A stretch of 64,000 nucleotides of DNA from Balanoglossus misakiensis. Taxonomy: Eukaryota > Hemichordata. This document shows positions 12,401-24,200 of this stretch, in pieces; the stretch's first letter is position 1, and every line of letters begins with the position of its first letter. The stretch covers positions 5,394,001 to 5,458,000 of the forward strand of contig CM082584.2 in assembly GCA_040954595.2 (NCBI GenBank), in the 5' to 3' direction. The notes under the pieces were generated by a model. That model ran no database searches and was not told the origin of the DNA. It saw only the letters and a program-made list of their open reading frames with translations. The translations under genes were made by a program, and so were the position numbers.

Positions 12401-14604
12401 ACACGGGATGCATATATACCCAACTTGAGTTAGGATTTTAATTCCATTGTCAATCTTATAAATATAAGGATCTGTTGTCAAAACAAGAAACTGAAATTGA
12501 TAAAACTTAAAGGGGAACAGAAACAGTAATACATGTATAAGTTATCCAACTTTACATCTACTGTATTTTAAGATAAAAAAGAAAGTTCATTGCAATACTA
12601 CAGGTAGGTCTATACACATAACTTACCTGTAAATCCACTAGGGCATAAACACTGAAAGCCATTTTCAGTTGGAAGGCATGTTGCTCCATTCTGACACGGA
12701 AATGACGAACAAACTGGAACCTCAGTTCTACTGGTAGTTAACAGTGCCTCAGTTCTGGCGTCTGTAACAGTTGGCACCAGTGTGGGTGACTGAACAGTAG
12801 TCTTGCTTGTTGTTGTTTGTTTTGCTGTAGTCTGTTTTATTGTTGCTGTTGTTGTTGTTTGTGGTGGCAACTGAGTAGTCCTTTGTTCTTGCGTGGTCTG
12901 CATTGAAGAAGTTGAACGGACGGGCATTGGTGTTGTTGAACGGGTGGGCATTGACGATGTCGGCCGAACAGGTGGTTCTGTAGCCCCTGGGAAAATTTCA
13001 CAATTTCTTCCAGTGTATGGTGATGGGCAGTCGCAGGTAAACGTAGCGACCCCCATATCACTTCTGTTATATGACACACAGGTTCCACCATTGATACATG
13101 GGTTGGGTGTGCAGGCATCACCTATATAAAATGTATGAAAGGAGTCAACAGATTTAGGTTTTACAAGTACATGTATACATGTGCCGGTATGTATTTCAGG
13201 TGGTTATACATGTAGGACAGTTACTTTCTTGAACCAAACCTTAATTTCTACTTCCTGGTGGTTATTTGTATGCACAACACACAGCTACAAGTAAATACTG
13301 TATACATTGTTATTGTCAAGAGGTCAGTGGTTTACAATGCTTTATAATCGTACATGTACACACTGTCTCACTCGACTATAAAAATGGCAAAATAACATAA
13401 ACCTACAGTGTTCTCCCGAGGGTGGGGGGGGGGGGGTAAACAAAAAAATCTCATTAATCATAAATTATATAAATAGTATTGTTATGCAAATTAGCCAATA
13501 CTGTATCAAATTCATTGGGAGAACTCTGTCCTCCATAAGATACCTCCAAATCCATTGGACACACCCTTTCTACAAAAAAAATAGTAGTATTAACATACCC
13601 CCTTCACAGGTGGCAGCTGACTCATCCTCTTGATTGTCACCACAGTCATTGTATCCATCACACACCCAATTAAATAGGATACATGTACAGTTTTCATTGC
13701 CACATGATACAAATCTCACTCCTCCATAAGTTACACAATCATCACAAGGATATAGTTGACCTGCAAAAATAACACACCTCATTTTAAAGATGAAAAGTTA
13801 AAATTAAAGCACCATTAGCTGTAACGTTTTTGTATGTTTTCAATGTTTTTGTTTTGCGTACCTACTACAGTTTCCCTTTTCAAATCCCTGAAGCATGATG
13901 TAATTCCAAGTATCCAGCTAAACTATATACGTCGTATATAGTCAGCATTGATACAGTGCAAAATTTGTATTCAAGTCTGTCTGGACTAGAATTTGTTTGT
14001 CAACAATAACAATAATAAGAGCAGTTTATACACACTTTTTTACAGGCTATGTTGACAAGCTGACTGCTGAGTACTGGGTACATGTATATTAGATGCTGTT
14101 TGGAGAACAAGAAATTGCATTTGGTACACAGAACAAAAATACTGAAAATAAAGGCATACAGACATCTGTGGCAATTTAGCTACAGTTACCATGGTAAACT
14201 GAGATCTAACCAACTGTGGGCACACCCACTGAGTAAATAACCAGTGATTCCCATACTTTTAATATTGTACAATGTTTCTGACATTATGTCTGGAAAGGTG
14301 TGGCACAAATTATAAGGTTATACAAACAGAAATCTAATGTCACCTCTAATTATTATTCCTTCAATTAAATAATATGGTTTCAAATATGGATGATGGGTAC
14401 AGTATTCCGAAATGAGTTTGGACTCAATGTGTTACAGTAACAATACAATGTATCAATACTTATTCAATAATTGTAGTACAATACAGTATTGCGTAATACA
14501 ATGTATTACTACGACTCACCGGCCACTATACCGGTCAGCAGCAACAAGTTTGCGATCACCAGTAACGCCATACAAGAGACGATTGGATTTCGCCGCACTT
14601 GCAT
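257..14604 (-). CDS. Crumbs/Eyes-shut-like multi-EGF, laminin-G protein (5' part, 19 exons, open at the left edge)
   Basis: Exons (+ coordinates, 5' to 3' on minus): 14604-14520, 13760-13599, 13121-12627, 12142-11915, 11552-11382, 10867-10637, 10221-10051, 9757-8903, 8585-8298, 7862-7572, 7032-5833, 5203-5088, 4718-4594, 4287-4049, 3796-3700, 2081-1828, 1424-1264, 986-814, 403-257. All have GT-AG ends and phases join without a break; introns up to exon 11 are phase 1, typical of shuffled EGF exons. About 1,830 residues are encoded here. Domain order: signal peptide (1-30), LDL-receptor class A (about 30-82), one EGF, Thr-rich linker, about 41 further EGF modules, then the start of a laminin G domain. 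Many EGFs carry the C-x-S-x-P-C O-glucose and C-x4-S/T-C O-fucose motifs and DxDEC calcium ligands. EGF arrays followed by laminin G are known from Crumbs and Eyes shut; an N-terminal LDLa is not standard for either, so the orthology is open. The start could instead be an in-frame Met at 14613 or 14700; 14604 gives the best signal peptide. Confidence 0.85.
701..793. repeat. TTAA-flanked 90-bp MITE, family 1, copy a
   Basis: The element starts TTAACCCTTTCAC and ends GTGAAAGGGTTAA-like, with an interior reading CCATGG, TTCAGTCCAAACCCATTG, a run of TTTTCTATGG, then GGTTGGACCTCTA and AGAGGGAACTGG. TTAA target duplications plus a CCCTTT terminus are the known signature of piggyBac-type elements. 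At this size it is a non-autonomous MITE. About twelve full or partial copies lie in this window; the others are listed separately. Confidence 0.75.
2998..3192. repeat. TTAA-flanked MITE, family 2, copy a
   Basis: Inverted ends AAAGTATGCGGTCACCTA and GGTGACCGTATACCTTT are bounded by TTAA on each side. The interior carries AGCTACAGTTACCAT, AGATATAGCCAATCAC and GCGCCACCATATG-like segments. The right TTAA (3189-3192) is also the left TTAA of a family 1 element, so the two abut exactly. It lies in the intron between exons 15 and 16 of the EGF gene. Confidence 0.65.
3189..3281. repeat. Family 1 MITE, copy b
   Basis: Near full-length copy in reverse orientation relative to copy a (TTAACCCTTTCACCACCAG ... 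GGTGGTGAAAGGGTTAA). It sits directly against a family 2 element. Confidence 0.75.
5248..5290. repeat. Family 1 MITE, left half only
   Basis: TTAACCCTTTCACCCCAG through TTAGAGGTTCAACC, then the match stops. It lies about 55 bp from the 5346-5785 foldback element. Confidence 0.6.
5346..5785. mobile_element. Foldback element with internal tandem repeat, TA-flanked
   Basis: Near-terminal 28-bp arms CAGTGCAGCTTAGGAATAGC...TTTCCAA (5348 on) and their reverse complement ending at 5784 are followed on each side by TA, as in Tc1/mariner elements (CAGT termini, TA duplication). Inside are two direct copies of a unit of roughly 125 bp (near 5421 and 5547), each containing CAGTGTTAGCCTGTGTGTTC and GAATCTGTTGGCCCTGGCAC. 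The element sits in the intron between EGF-gene exons 11 and 12. No transposase frame was seen. Confidence 0.65.
5833..7032 (-). other. Exon 11: single 1.2-kb exon with about 10 EGF modules
   Basis: A 400-codon exon encodes ten EGF starts. Several in the middle share a non-calcium linker of the form LITPCD or LIQPCD, suggesting local duplication of modules within the exon. GC content is clearly raised in roughly 6150-6760 and falls at both ends. The acceptor is at 7033-7034 and the donor at 5831-5832. Confidence 0.85.
8903..9757 (-). other. Exon 8: single exon with about 7.5 EGF modules, GC-rich core
   Basis: An 855-bp open exon encodes eight EGF starts (CSSNPC, CESNPC, CSSNPC, CGSTPC, CASDPC, CASDPC, CGSNPC, CSSQPC), most in calcium-binding form with DxNEC or DVDEC linkers. 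The middle (roughly 9080-9520) is visibly GC-rich, with codons ending in G or C, unlike the AT-rich exons on either side that hold one to three modules each. That composition also creates long open frames on the other strand, which are not genes. Confidence 0.85.
11620..11800. repeat. Dispersed repeat shared with 53396-53545
   Basis: The stretch from AGCTGCCAAATTTCACA... through CAGTTTGTCATCTCTTGGCG is repeated near 53396-53540 with moderate divergence (AGCTGCCAAAGATCACA...CAGTTTGTCATCTCTTGGCG). Ends were not resolved; a TTAAA-like left end is plausible. It lies in an EGF-gene intron here and in intergenic DNA in the other copy. Confidence 0.45.
12627..13121 (-). other. Exon 3: EGF, Thr-rich mucin-like linker, EGF
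   Basis: The 165-codon exon holds one EGF module ([12 protein letters not shown]...), then about 80 residues dominated by Thr, Ser, Pro and Gln (blocks such as [21 protein letters not shown]), then a second EGF ([12 protein letters not shown]...). The linker has no cysteine and looks like an O-glycosylated spacer separating the N-terminal LDLa/EGF head from the long EGF array. Confidence 0.8.
13599..13760 (-). other. Exon 2: LDL-receptor class A module
   Basis: This 54-codon, phase 1-1 exon encodes six cysteines and the acidic calcium-cage signature [14 protein letters not shown], which is diagnostic for an LDL-receptor class A repeat. The spacing before the signature (C-DDC-...-SCGNENCTC) is irregular and carries extra cysteines compared with a standard module. 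It is the only LDLa module seen in the window. Confidence 0.8.
13804..14165. repeat. Dispersed repeat, family 3, copy a
   Basis: It matches 20708-21062 over its length: ATTAGCTGTAAC/TC, TTTTTGTTTTG, GAAGCATGATG, AGTATCCAGCT, TATATAGTCAGC, ACAGGCTATGTTGACAAGC and GAAATTGCATTTG occur in the same order. A TTAA marks the left end. The right end here is replaced by a family 2 fragment (about 14167-14262). It lies in intron 1 of the EGF gene. Confidence 0.6.
14167..14262. repeat. Family 2 MITE fragment
   Basis: TTTAGCTACAGTTACCATGG, GAGATCTAACCAA and a terminal CATACTTTTAA match the family 2 elements at 2998-3192 and 42911-43071. Only one part of the element is present, joined to the end of a family 3 repeat. 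Confidence 0.5.
14520..14604 (-). other. Exon 1: signal peptide of the multi-EGF protein
   Basis: Reading from the Met at 14604 gives a short basic N-terminus (MQVRRN), a hydrophobic core ([17 protein letters not shown]) and small residues suited to signal peptidase cleavage. The donor GTGAGT occupies 14519-14514. In-frame upstream Mets at 14613 and 14700 would add 3 or 32 residues; the longer form would bury the signal behind a polar stretch, which makes it less likely. Confidence 0.7.
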
Positions 14605-15288
14605 TTTGATCATCACCAGGTCAAATGTTTCAAACACACTCCTGTAGACGATCGGTGACGTTCCGCCGCTTGCCTTTCTCTTGCATAGCACTGCATTCAC
14701 TCCTAGCTCCTATATCCTCCGAAAACTCACTCCTTGCTTCCTTCGATGTTGTAAATACTACGAAGGTATGTAAATACGGTTTTCGTTTAGTACAGTGTAC
14801 GTGTATTTGCTTTGACTTGAGTGGCCGCTGGGTGGCGCTCGTTCTCGAGCTCTGTTGGAACGGAGCAACGTGATTCGGCGTGATAATGATAATAAATGTG
14901 TAATAAAATTTGATTTATGAAGAGTTACAAAACACTTCTCGTCACAAAAGGGTAGATATTTTTTATTTATTTAAAAAGAAAAGCAGGCGCGTGGTAGGAG
15001 GGTTTACAGTAATACACACATGTGCTGGAATGGTTGCATACTGTGCTTGGGTTAGGGAGAAGCTGTACACAAATGAATAAAAATCCACTGAAAAAAAATT
15101 GACGGAAATACACTGCAAACATAACAACTTTACAGTGACCACTGTAGCTGATTAGAAAAGGCCATATCTCGGTGATGTCCTTATCATTTGCTTGCTTCTG
15201 AAAGCCAAGCACCTGTGGCTAGCTCGGCTGGGAACAACTGATTGCGCCCTCATATATCCCCATATGACCGTTCCAACAACAAAACAAT
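14605..15288. promoter_or_regulatory. Divergent intergenic region between the EGF gene and RANBP3
   Basis: The two start codons point away from each other across about 0.68 kb, so this stretch must hold both promoters, at least their cores. It has more CpG dinucleotides near each start (14600-14880 and 15270-15330) than the surrounding introns. No clear TATA box was identified, which fits CpG-type promoters. No other gene is visible here. Confidence 0.5.
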
Positions 15289-18200
15289 ATGGCGGAATCC
15301 GAAGCGAAGTCGTCGGGTGAGTTGCAATGAAAACAAACCAAATTCAATCCCCAGTACTCTCAAAAATTCATAATTTTGTTGGTGGGCGCTAACTTACTCA
15401 TTTGCGTATTTTCAGGTAACGTGGAAGAAGAGCCGGAAGCTACCGGTGATACTGAAAATGGTGAGTTCATACCGAGTGTTTGCAGCTTCAAATTTACCGT
15501 TTTACGATGCCGCCTGCCCGATATTAAAACGCTTGTGATGTTCAGCTTTATACATCGCACGTTTTTAATATGATTATGTAAAACATCGTGTGAATGAATT
15601 CACCAGGACGCAATTAACGAACGTTTTAATTAGATAGGTTGTTCTGTGGGTCTCCCAGCGTGTTCCGTTTTTGTGAATGCTGACTGCTGTGTGCCGAAAC
15701 GATTGGATCAACGGCATGTCATTCTCGTGTGTTCGTTATTGTATGGTTTCGTGGAAAATTCCCATACCATTCGCGCTGGGCACTAACACTGTTGTGTCTT
15801 CAACGGAGCATCCAGGAATGCTAAAGTTCTATGCGTAACGTCTGTTATAAACTTCTCGGTCTTCTTGTCTGATAAACACCCAAAACTGCCAAGTCTGGGC
15901 ACTTCACTGTTGAAAACAAAAAGAGATTGACAGTCATGTCTTGAGATACGGGGCAAGCAGCGATGCGACTGGGCTGTAGGCACTGTCAAAGAGATACTGT
16001 AGGTTTCTTTTCGTCGACTCAAAGTCTGGCAAATTGCAGTTATACAGTATCCGGTTTAGTTTCTCAAAAGAGGTGGTTGACCGGGAAAATTCTGACTTCG
16101 ACGTGAACACTGCGTTTGCAAGTTGTAAAGTGCCTCCCAAACGACCTCATTATTATGCAAATGAGGTGTCGCCAGCGTGCGCCAGTTCCAACTAGTGAGC
16201 GTAGCATTAAAAACATAAACATAGGAAGCCTACTGATAGTTAAGATTGACGTTCAGTATGTTAAGTCATGAGTATGACTATGTCTACTGCCTGTGTTTCA
16301 AAGCGATATGTCGTTTTATAAATTGCCATGGAGAGCAGGATTTTGTCCAAAGATGTGGATATTTCCTGTCACAGGTTTGTGATCATCAGTTATATATCAA
16401 TGTCATTCTACTTTAAATGTTGATGACTCAACTGTAGCCATTGCCATTTACGTGCGGTATCTGGTATCTGAGGTTTGACTTGTGGTAGTGTAGCACTGTA
16501 GCAGTAGCCAGAAATTGTTTGCTTGTCGTGTTGTATATTGTGATAGTTATACTTTCAATTCTGCTGTTTTAATTGTTTTAAAATTATGATAAAATACATT
16601 TTTGATGAACGGGACAGTTGCACAGACATGGTTACACAATGTATGTTGATACGTATGTTGATAATCGGTATCCTCATGACCTCAGACCATTATGTGTATT
16701 TTGGGACAACAAGGTTGTAAATGTATGGCAAAAAGGGTCATGAACTTTGGGAGGGCCTAGGAATAATATCTAGGATGCCAATACATATCAAGGTTGTAAA
16801 GATGTTATTGCATATACATGTATTAAAATATGATTTAACCCTAATGCTAATGTTTATGGTGTCAAGTCCTTTAAAATACATACGTGCCATATTTTCTTCT
16901 TAAAGGCCAAATAAAAACGTCTTGGCATGGCTCACTTATATAATACAACGTAATTGGCCACACCTTGGTAAAATGTACCAAATTGTACTGGTTTTCACTG
17001 GTTTGGCGTGAGGGTCTTGTATAGGCCCTACTGAGTAACAGTAACACACTTAGCAGCCTAAACAGGCCTGAGAGCCAGGATTCTAGGCACCCTGGAAATC
17101 AAACCAGTTTCAACCGACTTGGCAGCATTAGGGTTTTAAAGCTGCAGAAACCCTACCTTTAGACAATGTTTACCTTTAATAACTGCCCAATTTTCTCATA
17201 ATTCCTCGTGGAATGTTGTTCAATGAATAAATAACCAAGTTTTGTGCCACTGAAATGACATATTTAGTACAAGTGCTTAGCCTTTCGCCATCAAACGTAT
17301 TGACTTGTAAAGATGGACCTTTATACAGTAGAACGTCAATTATCTGAACGGCACTTATCAGATTGTTTGGTTATCCAAACTTGCTCTGTGTCCTCTCAAC
17401 TGTACTTGTGTAATTATGAATCATATGTCAATCCAAAGTCTGTCTTAGTTAGAACAAATGGAGCTTAAAATATAATTTGCCAAGAAGATCATAATATCGA
17501 TATAACTTTTCTGACTTTGTGTGATATTCTTTACTGTAGAATGCAAGAGTGGCATGGTAGCCCCACCGAAATTTGTCTTTGGACAAAACATGGAAGGAAG
17601 AGTCAAAGTGAGTCATTTACAGTTTGAAGTTATTCTGTAATTGTTGATGGTACTGTTTGTATGAACTGACACTAGAGGTAGTCAGTGTCCGTTCAAGTTT
17701 ATGTTTCTGAGCCACACTCTGATTTGGTTTTTTTGTCTTTACAGAGGCAAGGTGATGAGCAGTCAAATCCGGACACTGAAGGAGGGGGTAAGTTGATGAT
17801 TCATTGTAGGTGTGACTTTATTCTTGCTTGATTTGTGCAGATACAACATGGTACTAGAATAATGTGTATGCCATAAACATTGATGAAATCAAAATTCAGT
17901 GAAATCGGCCAGTGCTCCATGATGACAGCTAATTCAATCAAATAGACAGTATTTTGTCCCTGTGTTAGCGCTGGCCATTTGCCATGTTTGCAAATGCGAA
18001 TTAAAAACTGATATGGCTAAACAAAATCGTGCTTATTCGCCAAAGTGACGAAACAAATTTTTGCTTAAAAAACTTGTAAAACGAAAAAAATGGTTCTTAT
18101 TTATATTTCCTGTGTCTGCCTGTTATGATGAGTTGTTTTAATACTGAGAATTTGTTCATTCTTTGAACAGATGACGTTCACAGTGATGATTGCTCTCATG

Positions 18201-21200
18201 ATGAATCTGGTGAACACAAGAAGGTCTCTTCAAGTGTTATGTCACAGAGATCAACAGCAAAAGCAAGTAAGTAAACTATTTATTACAACTTCTTCTCTTT
18301 GCCAATAACCCAAACATTAATCCTTTCACCCCAGTTATCGCTTTAGAGGTCCAACCTTACTTTAGAAAACAATGGGTTTGGACTAAACCATGGCAGTGAA
18401 AGGGTTATAGCTTTAGTCTCAACGTTTCAGCATTGATTTAGTCCATTTTGTCTCATAAGAGACACTTGTATATGGAGTTTAGATTAGTGAAGTATGGTGA
18501 ATGTTTGGCCAATCACAGCATTGCTTTCATTATGCCCCAAATGTTTCAAATTATTTTATTATTCCAGAAAAATATTCTACTGGTAGTATTTTTTTAGTGG
18601 ATTCTGTCTTCACTGTTCACATAGCTCAAACCAGTAAATGTAACACCCAAAGTGCATCCAATATAATCAGCTGTTGAAAATAACTGCTTGTAAGGATGAC
18701 GACTTTGGTTCATTCACTTTGATTGACAACCTTTTTAAGTTTTTCGAGAAAAAGTTTGTCTGATTATGTGCGTTTTTGAGTGCAGGTTCCATTGGATGTT
18801 TTCGTCCAAATTTAAAATTTACAACTTTTAAAATTTGGTGTGCGGGTTCCTGGAAATGTTCTTAATCAACCTAAAATGTCAGTAATTTAGTATCACCTTG
18901 TCCAACTTGTGGACATGTAATGTGGGTCTACTGATTGTTGGCTGTATAAGATCAAGTATCATAAAATCCGATCAAAATGGGAGTGTAGTGTCATTGATGG
19001 TTTTTGGGTTTTCAAATAAAATTGCACTGATGGGGCTGGCTAATTATAATGCAGTGCATTTGATTGCATGTCGCAAAAACTCAAGGTAACAAGAAGTGCC
19101 TGTTTTATGATCGTTGAGGGATTTTTAAAAACAAAATAATGGTTGGGCAGTCGTGTAGTTGTATCAAGCCCCCACTTACAGTGTGAGTGAAATGGCAGAT
19201 TTAGTATTGAGAAGTGTTAATATAACAGATGAACATGGTGGCATGTACTAATGATGTAGTGAATCAGCATAATACATTTAATGTAATTGTGTACATATTC
19301 CAAGAAATAAAGCCTTAATTGAAATAGCAATCACGGTTTATATGCTTGTTCATTTTTGTACATTGCGTACGTTTTGCATGAGCTGTGGAATGGAGTGCTT
19401 AGATCCGATTTTATTGGTATCAGTTTTTGGGGTCTTTGAAAGCGATGCTTCTGAACACAGGGGTGTTTGTAAGCCAAGCATACACAAGTGCTATTAGCCT
19501 ATAACAAATAGGGTCAGAAAATTTGGGGTTACACTTTCTGCCTCTACAAGACAGTGCAACCTGTCTAAACCAGACACCGAATGAGCTGAGAAAATCATTG
19601 TGAAAAAGTGTTTGGGTTAAAGAGGTTGTTGTCATGGTTATGGGTTAAATTCAAGAATCGATTTTAGGCAGGGTCTGGTTTAGACAGGTTTCACTGTTCC
19701 TGCATAAAGATGTGACAGAGAATTGTCATAATTTGTTTTCCAGGTTCTTCTTTGAAAGACAAAGCTGGTAGTGTGGGTGGCAGTAACCAAAGTATTGTTG
19801 CTGCCGGTTTTCCCGCCCCTTCTAAACCATTATTTTCAACTGGTGACCCAACAGACCGACAGCCTACTTCCCCTACCATCACTGCTACTACTACTGCTTC
19901 TATCAGTATCACCACCACTGCATCGACATCTCACGTAGGACCTTTCAGTGGGCAGACACTGTCCTTTGCCTCCTCGGCCGCGGGAATGCCAAGTTTCACG
20001 TCGCCGGGAACTGCACCAACTCTGACCACCACCACCGCCGCGGCTGCTTCGAGCGCGACGTTTCAGTCGCAGCAAACCAGCGCGGCGACCGCCGGCAGTT
20101 ACACAACTCCGAACAATTCCGTCAAGAATGTCTTTGCCGCGGCAGGAGTGGGAATGCCGCCGGACCCCAGCAAAAATGTGTTTGCCACCCACGGGACTAC
20201 GACGCACGTGCCGACGATAACGTCCAACGTGTTTGCTCAGCGCGAAAGCGACGACGTGTCCTCAACTCAGTCTGGGAATCTGTCGATATCATCCGTGGGA
20301 GCCGTGACGTCAGGCACCCACAGTGGATTATCAAACATAACGCATTATAGGACTACCACAGCATATAAACTACCCGGGTCGGGATATTCATCAGTCGAAA
20401 ATAGTGACACTGAGCAAGGTAGTCACGGGTTTTCTTCTTTATCTGCTTGACAGAATGAGGAAAATGATTTCAAGTGATTCGTTGGTTTTTTTATCAATTT
20501 ATTTTATATTATCTGGTATGATTGTACTGAAATAATTATTCTAAGACAAATATGCCAACGCTTGGGGTAAAGCCTGAATAATTGTGTTCTTTTAGCATGC
20601 ATATGCTACTGCCATTGAAGAGCATATTAACTCGGTCTTGGAGTAACGATGTAAATGAAACCAGTACCAAGTCATTTGATCTCCTTTTCTGATGATGGTA
20701 ACCTCCATTAAAGCTCTATTAGCTGTATCTTTTTGCTATCTTTCAGTATTTTTGTTTTGTGTGTCTACTGCAATTTCTTTTTCAATCCACGAAGCATGAT
20801 GAAATGCCCAGTATCCAGCTTATTAACACAACCTATTTGTATATAGTCAGCGTTGTTATTATGCAAAATTTGAATTCAAGTTCAGACTAGAATTCATTTG
20901 TCAATAATAAAAATGGCTGTTATACACATACAGGCTATGTTGACAAGCCGAATACCCAGGTATATTAGCATGCTGTTTGGAGTACAACAGGAAATTGCAT
21001 TTGATACACAAAACAAATATACTAAAAAAGAACGCCAAAAGTTACAGCTAATGTCCCTTTAAGGCTGCAAAGGTAATATTACAATGCTAGACACTTCTTC
21101 ATCTATCTTCACAAATTGCATGATATGATTTGTGTATCATCATGTAGGATCTAATTATAACCATCTATTCAACTTGGCCCTTGGTACTTCACTTTTCTCA

Positions 21201-24200
21201 AAACTTTTCTGCTTACCTTCTCCTAATGCTGGGCGTTATCAACAAACTGCATGTTGCACTGCATGTTACCTGCACAATTTTCTCGATGCCATTTCTCATT
21301 GAAGACAAGATGGAAACTTCAACAAACCATATATTTTCAGTGTTTTACTTTACTTTGATGAGCTTACTTTACTCCAAACAAGTGTTGGCATGAGACGTAA
21401 ACTTGACGCAAAATCTCTGTGTAACATGCAGTGCCGAAAAGCGCAACTAACTGTAATTGATGAAATTATTACTTACTTATTCAGCATCTCTATATTTATA
21501 TCAGGCGAGGGTGGGTTTCATGTTTTTGAGCTCTCCTTTGACGACATAAGTATATATACCAGTGGGAGCTTATGAGATCAGTCTGTGTGTGTGTGTGTGT
21601 GTGTGGATGTTTAAATGGCAAAATCTTGAGTTGCAGCATGTATCAAAATGGTAGTTGATGTGTAGATGCATGATGGACTGACACAGTGCCAAAATAATTG
21701 CAAATGAGCTGAGTAAACTCAACAACTCACTAACTACTGATCATATTGCTTTGATAATTGGTGTGCATGTACTTAAGTTAACCCCTATAGATTTGTTCAT
21801 TTTGTGCCAATATCAGTAATGTTGTATTTTATTTTTAGAAAAACGTTTAGGTCTTTATTTCACTGTTGGTTGAAATCTTCAAAAGTAAAACTGCTCAACA
21901 AATTCTCTCAAATTTCTGATTAGAGTTTGTTGGGATATCGTCATTCAGATTTGTTCTCATCATGAGAATATTAATATTGTGTTTGGGGCAGTTTGGGTCA
22001 TTTTTGTGAGAAAAAAATATTTCTCAGTATGAAGTTATGGTGAGGATATATTTTGGGGACATAAAGCCATTATGATATACATGTACCATAGAATCATTAC
22101 AGACAGATTTTCTCTTTAAACCTCAGAATATTACTCCCATGGGCATTTCTAATTCTTTAGATATAAACAATATATCTTTTGTCTATGTTAATTGGGAACC
22201 GAAAGTCGGTGCATTGCATATCACCCTTTAACCCTTTCACTCCCAGTTCTCTCTTTAGAGCTCCAACCTTACCATAGAACACATGGTGGTGAAAGGGTTA
22301 AAGGGGTTTTATTGTGCTGGGGTAATGAGGGACAGTGTATGAACCAAGCCAAGTATGTCTAGTCAAGTATGTCTAGCATGAGAAGTAGAGGTAGATAGGT
22401 ATCATTGCAAGGGTACCTACTAAACATGACTGCAATACATGTTAATCACATGAAATTCATGTCTGATGTCAGTCTGGTGGTATACTTGCCTTTGAATTTT
22501 ATGGGGATTTCTGCACCTATGCTAATATGAAAAAATCAGAAATAGAACAACAATGTGGAAATTGTGGTTTATGCAATTTCAGTTAAAGGTATATCATGGT
22601 CACCCATGGAAATTTAGCTTCTGCAAGATAAAGTGACATGGCAGTGTTTTTCTTTTCTTTTCAGCAAAATTTTAATTGTATAGATTTGTACAAAATACTG
22701 TAAAACGGGTTATTTTCGGGAGCAATAAATTTTCGCGAAATACGCGAGAGCCAAAAAAATGTGAAAATAACAAGTCGCATAAAATGTCTTTCAGAGATAA
22801 CGATGCAGTTAGTGAAATCTGAGAACGCGAAAATTAATCTTCGCCTAACAGTTGCCTCTTTTGATATCGTGAAAATTTCCTGTCGTGAAAAGAACCCATT
22901 TACAGTACTTTACATTTGTGTGTAATTTTGATTAGAGGTTTAACTTCTTATATCTGTAGTAATCATTTTGTATAAGGTGCACTCTTTGTTATGGTTATGT
23001 TGCAGATGAATCAAGACCTGTTTTGAAGACACCTTTGTTAGTTGTATCAAGTCCAAATAAACCAGTATTATCAGCAGTCAGTAGTAGTAGTAGTTTAGGT
23101 GGGTAACATTTCATTAAATTGTTGTTGTTGTTGTTGTTGTTGTTGTTAGTATTGTTGTTGTTGTTGTAGCAACAGCACCACTAGCATGAGGTAGTCTTTC
23201 TCAAGGCTCCAGTGTAATTTTATGGTCAATCTCATATACAGTCATGTTTTGATGTGTGTGTATTGAATAAGATCACATTTCCATGGTACAGACAAGACTG
23301 GAATCACCACTGAAATTGTATCTGAACTTTGCAAGATTCAGAATTATTTAACAAGACTCGCTATTCAGTGGAGATGGCAATGAAATCTGTCTTTTCTGAG
23401 TTCACAGAGCAAAATCTAGTTATTTCAGGTGCATGTGTGAATTTTGCCTGCCAAGGATCCATACCTCTCTTGATCATTGAAATCATATATATAGCTCACA
23501 CTATTCCACTGACATGATAGATTCTACTGTTTCCTTTTACAGAAGACTCCAAGGAACATGGTAGTGGTGGTCATTTTAGCAGTAGTAGAAATATTTTGAA
23601 ACCGTCAGCCCTTACAGCGCAAACTGTAGCATTACAAAGTAGGTACACTGTTTAAAGGGACAAAGTCTCTCTCTCGCTTTTTTCCATTAATTATATTTGA
23701 TAAGAGACAACGTTTGTTATTCTACATGTGGATATATAGTGTATATAGTGAATGAACGTTCAACCACACACAAGTTCCATCCCTCTTATAGACAGGAGAG
23801 TGAAAAAACTCGCCAAAATGAATAATCGTTCTTTACCATTTATTCGTTTTGGGCGAGTTTTTACTCTCATATCCTACAAACGAGATGGAAGTTGTGTGTG
23901 GTCGAATTTTTATTCACCATATATCCACATGTAGAATAATATAAACGGTGTCTTGTATCAAACATAATTAATGGAAAAAGGGCAGCGAGAGAGAGACTTT
24001 GTCCCTTTAATCCGCAAGTTATGCCCTGTAATAGCATACTGGCATTTTTATAAAGGAACAGAAATTTTGAATATTTTTGCAGGGAATTTACTTGGAGGCT
24101 GTGAATAACTAAACATGATCTGTTGATCATGACAAATGCAACTGATCGCGTTTGATATCAAACCTCCTTTGTGTAATCTCAAAAGTTTGGAAGTGCAAAA

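Noticed and set aside
257-14604. Identity as Notch
   Set aside because: EGF number and glycosylation motifs are Notch-like, but there is an LDLa and Thr-rich head and a laminin G domain follows the EGF array instead of Lin12/Notch repeats.
15783-16140. Two overlapping minus-strand frames in RANBP3 intron 2
   Set aside because: No domain, no partner exons and no splice-consistent neighbours were found.
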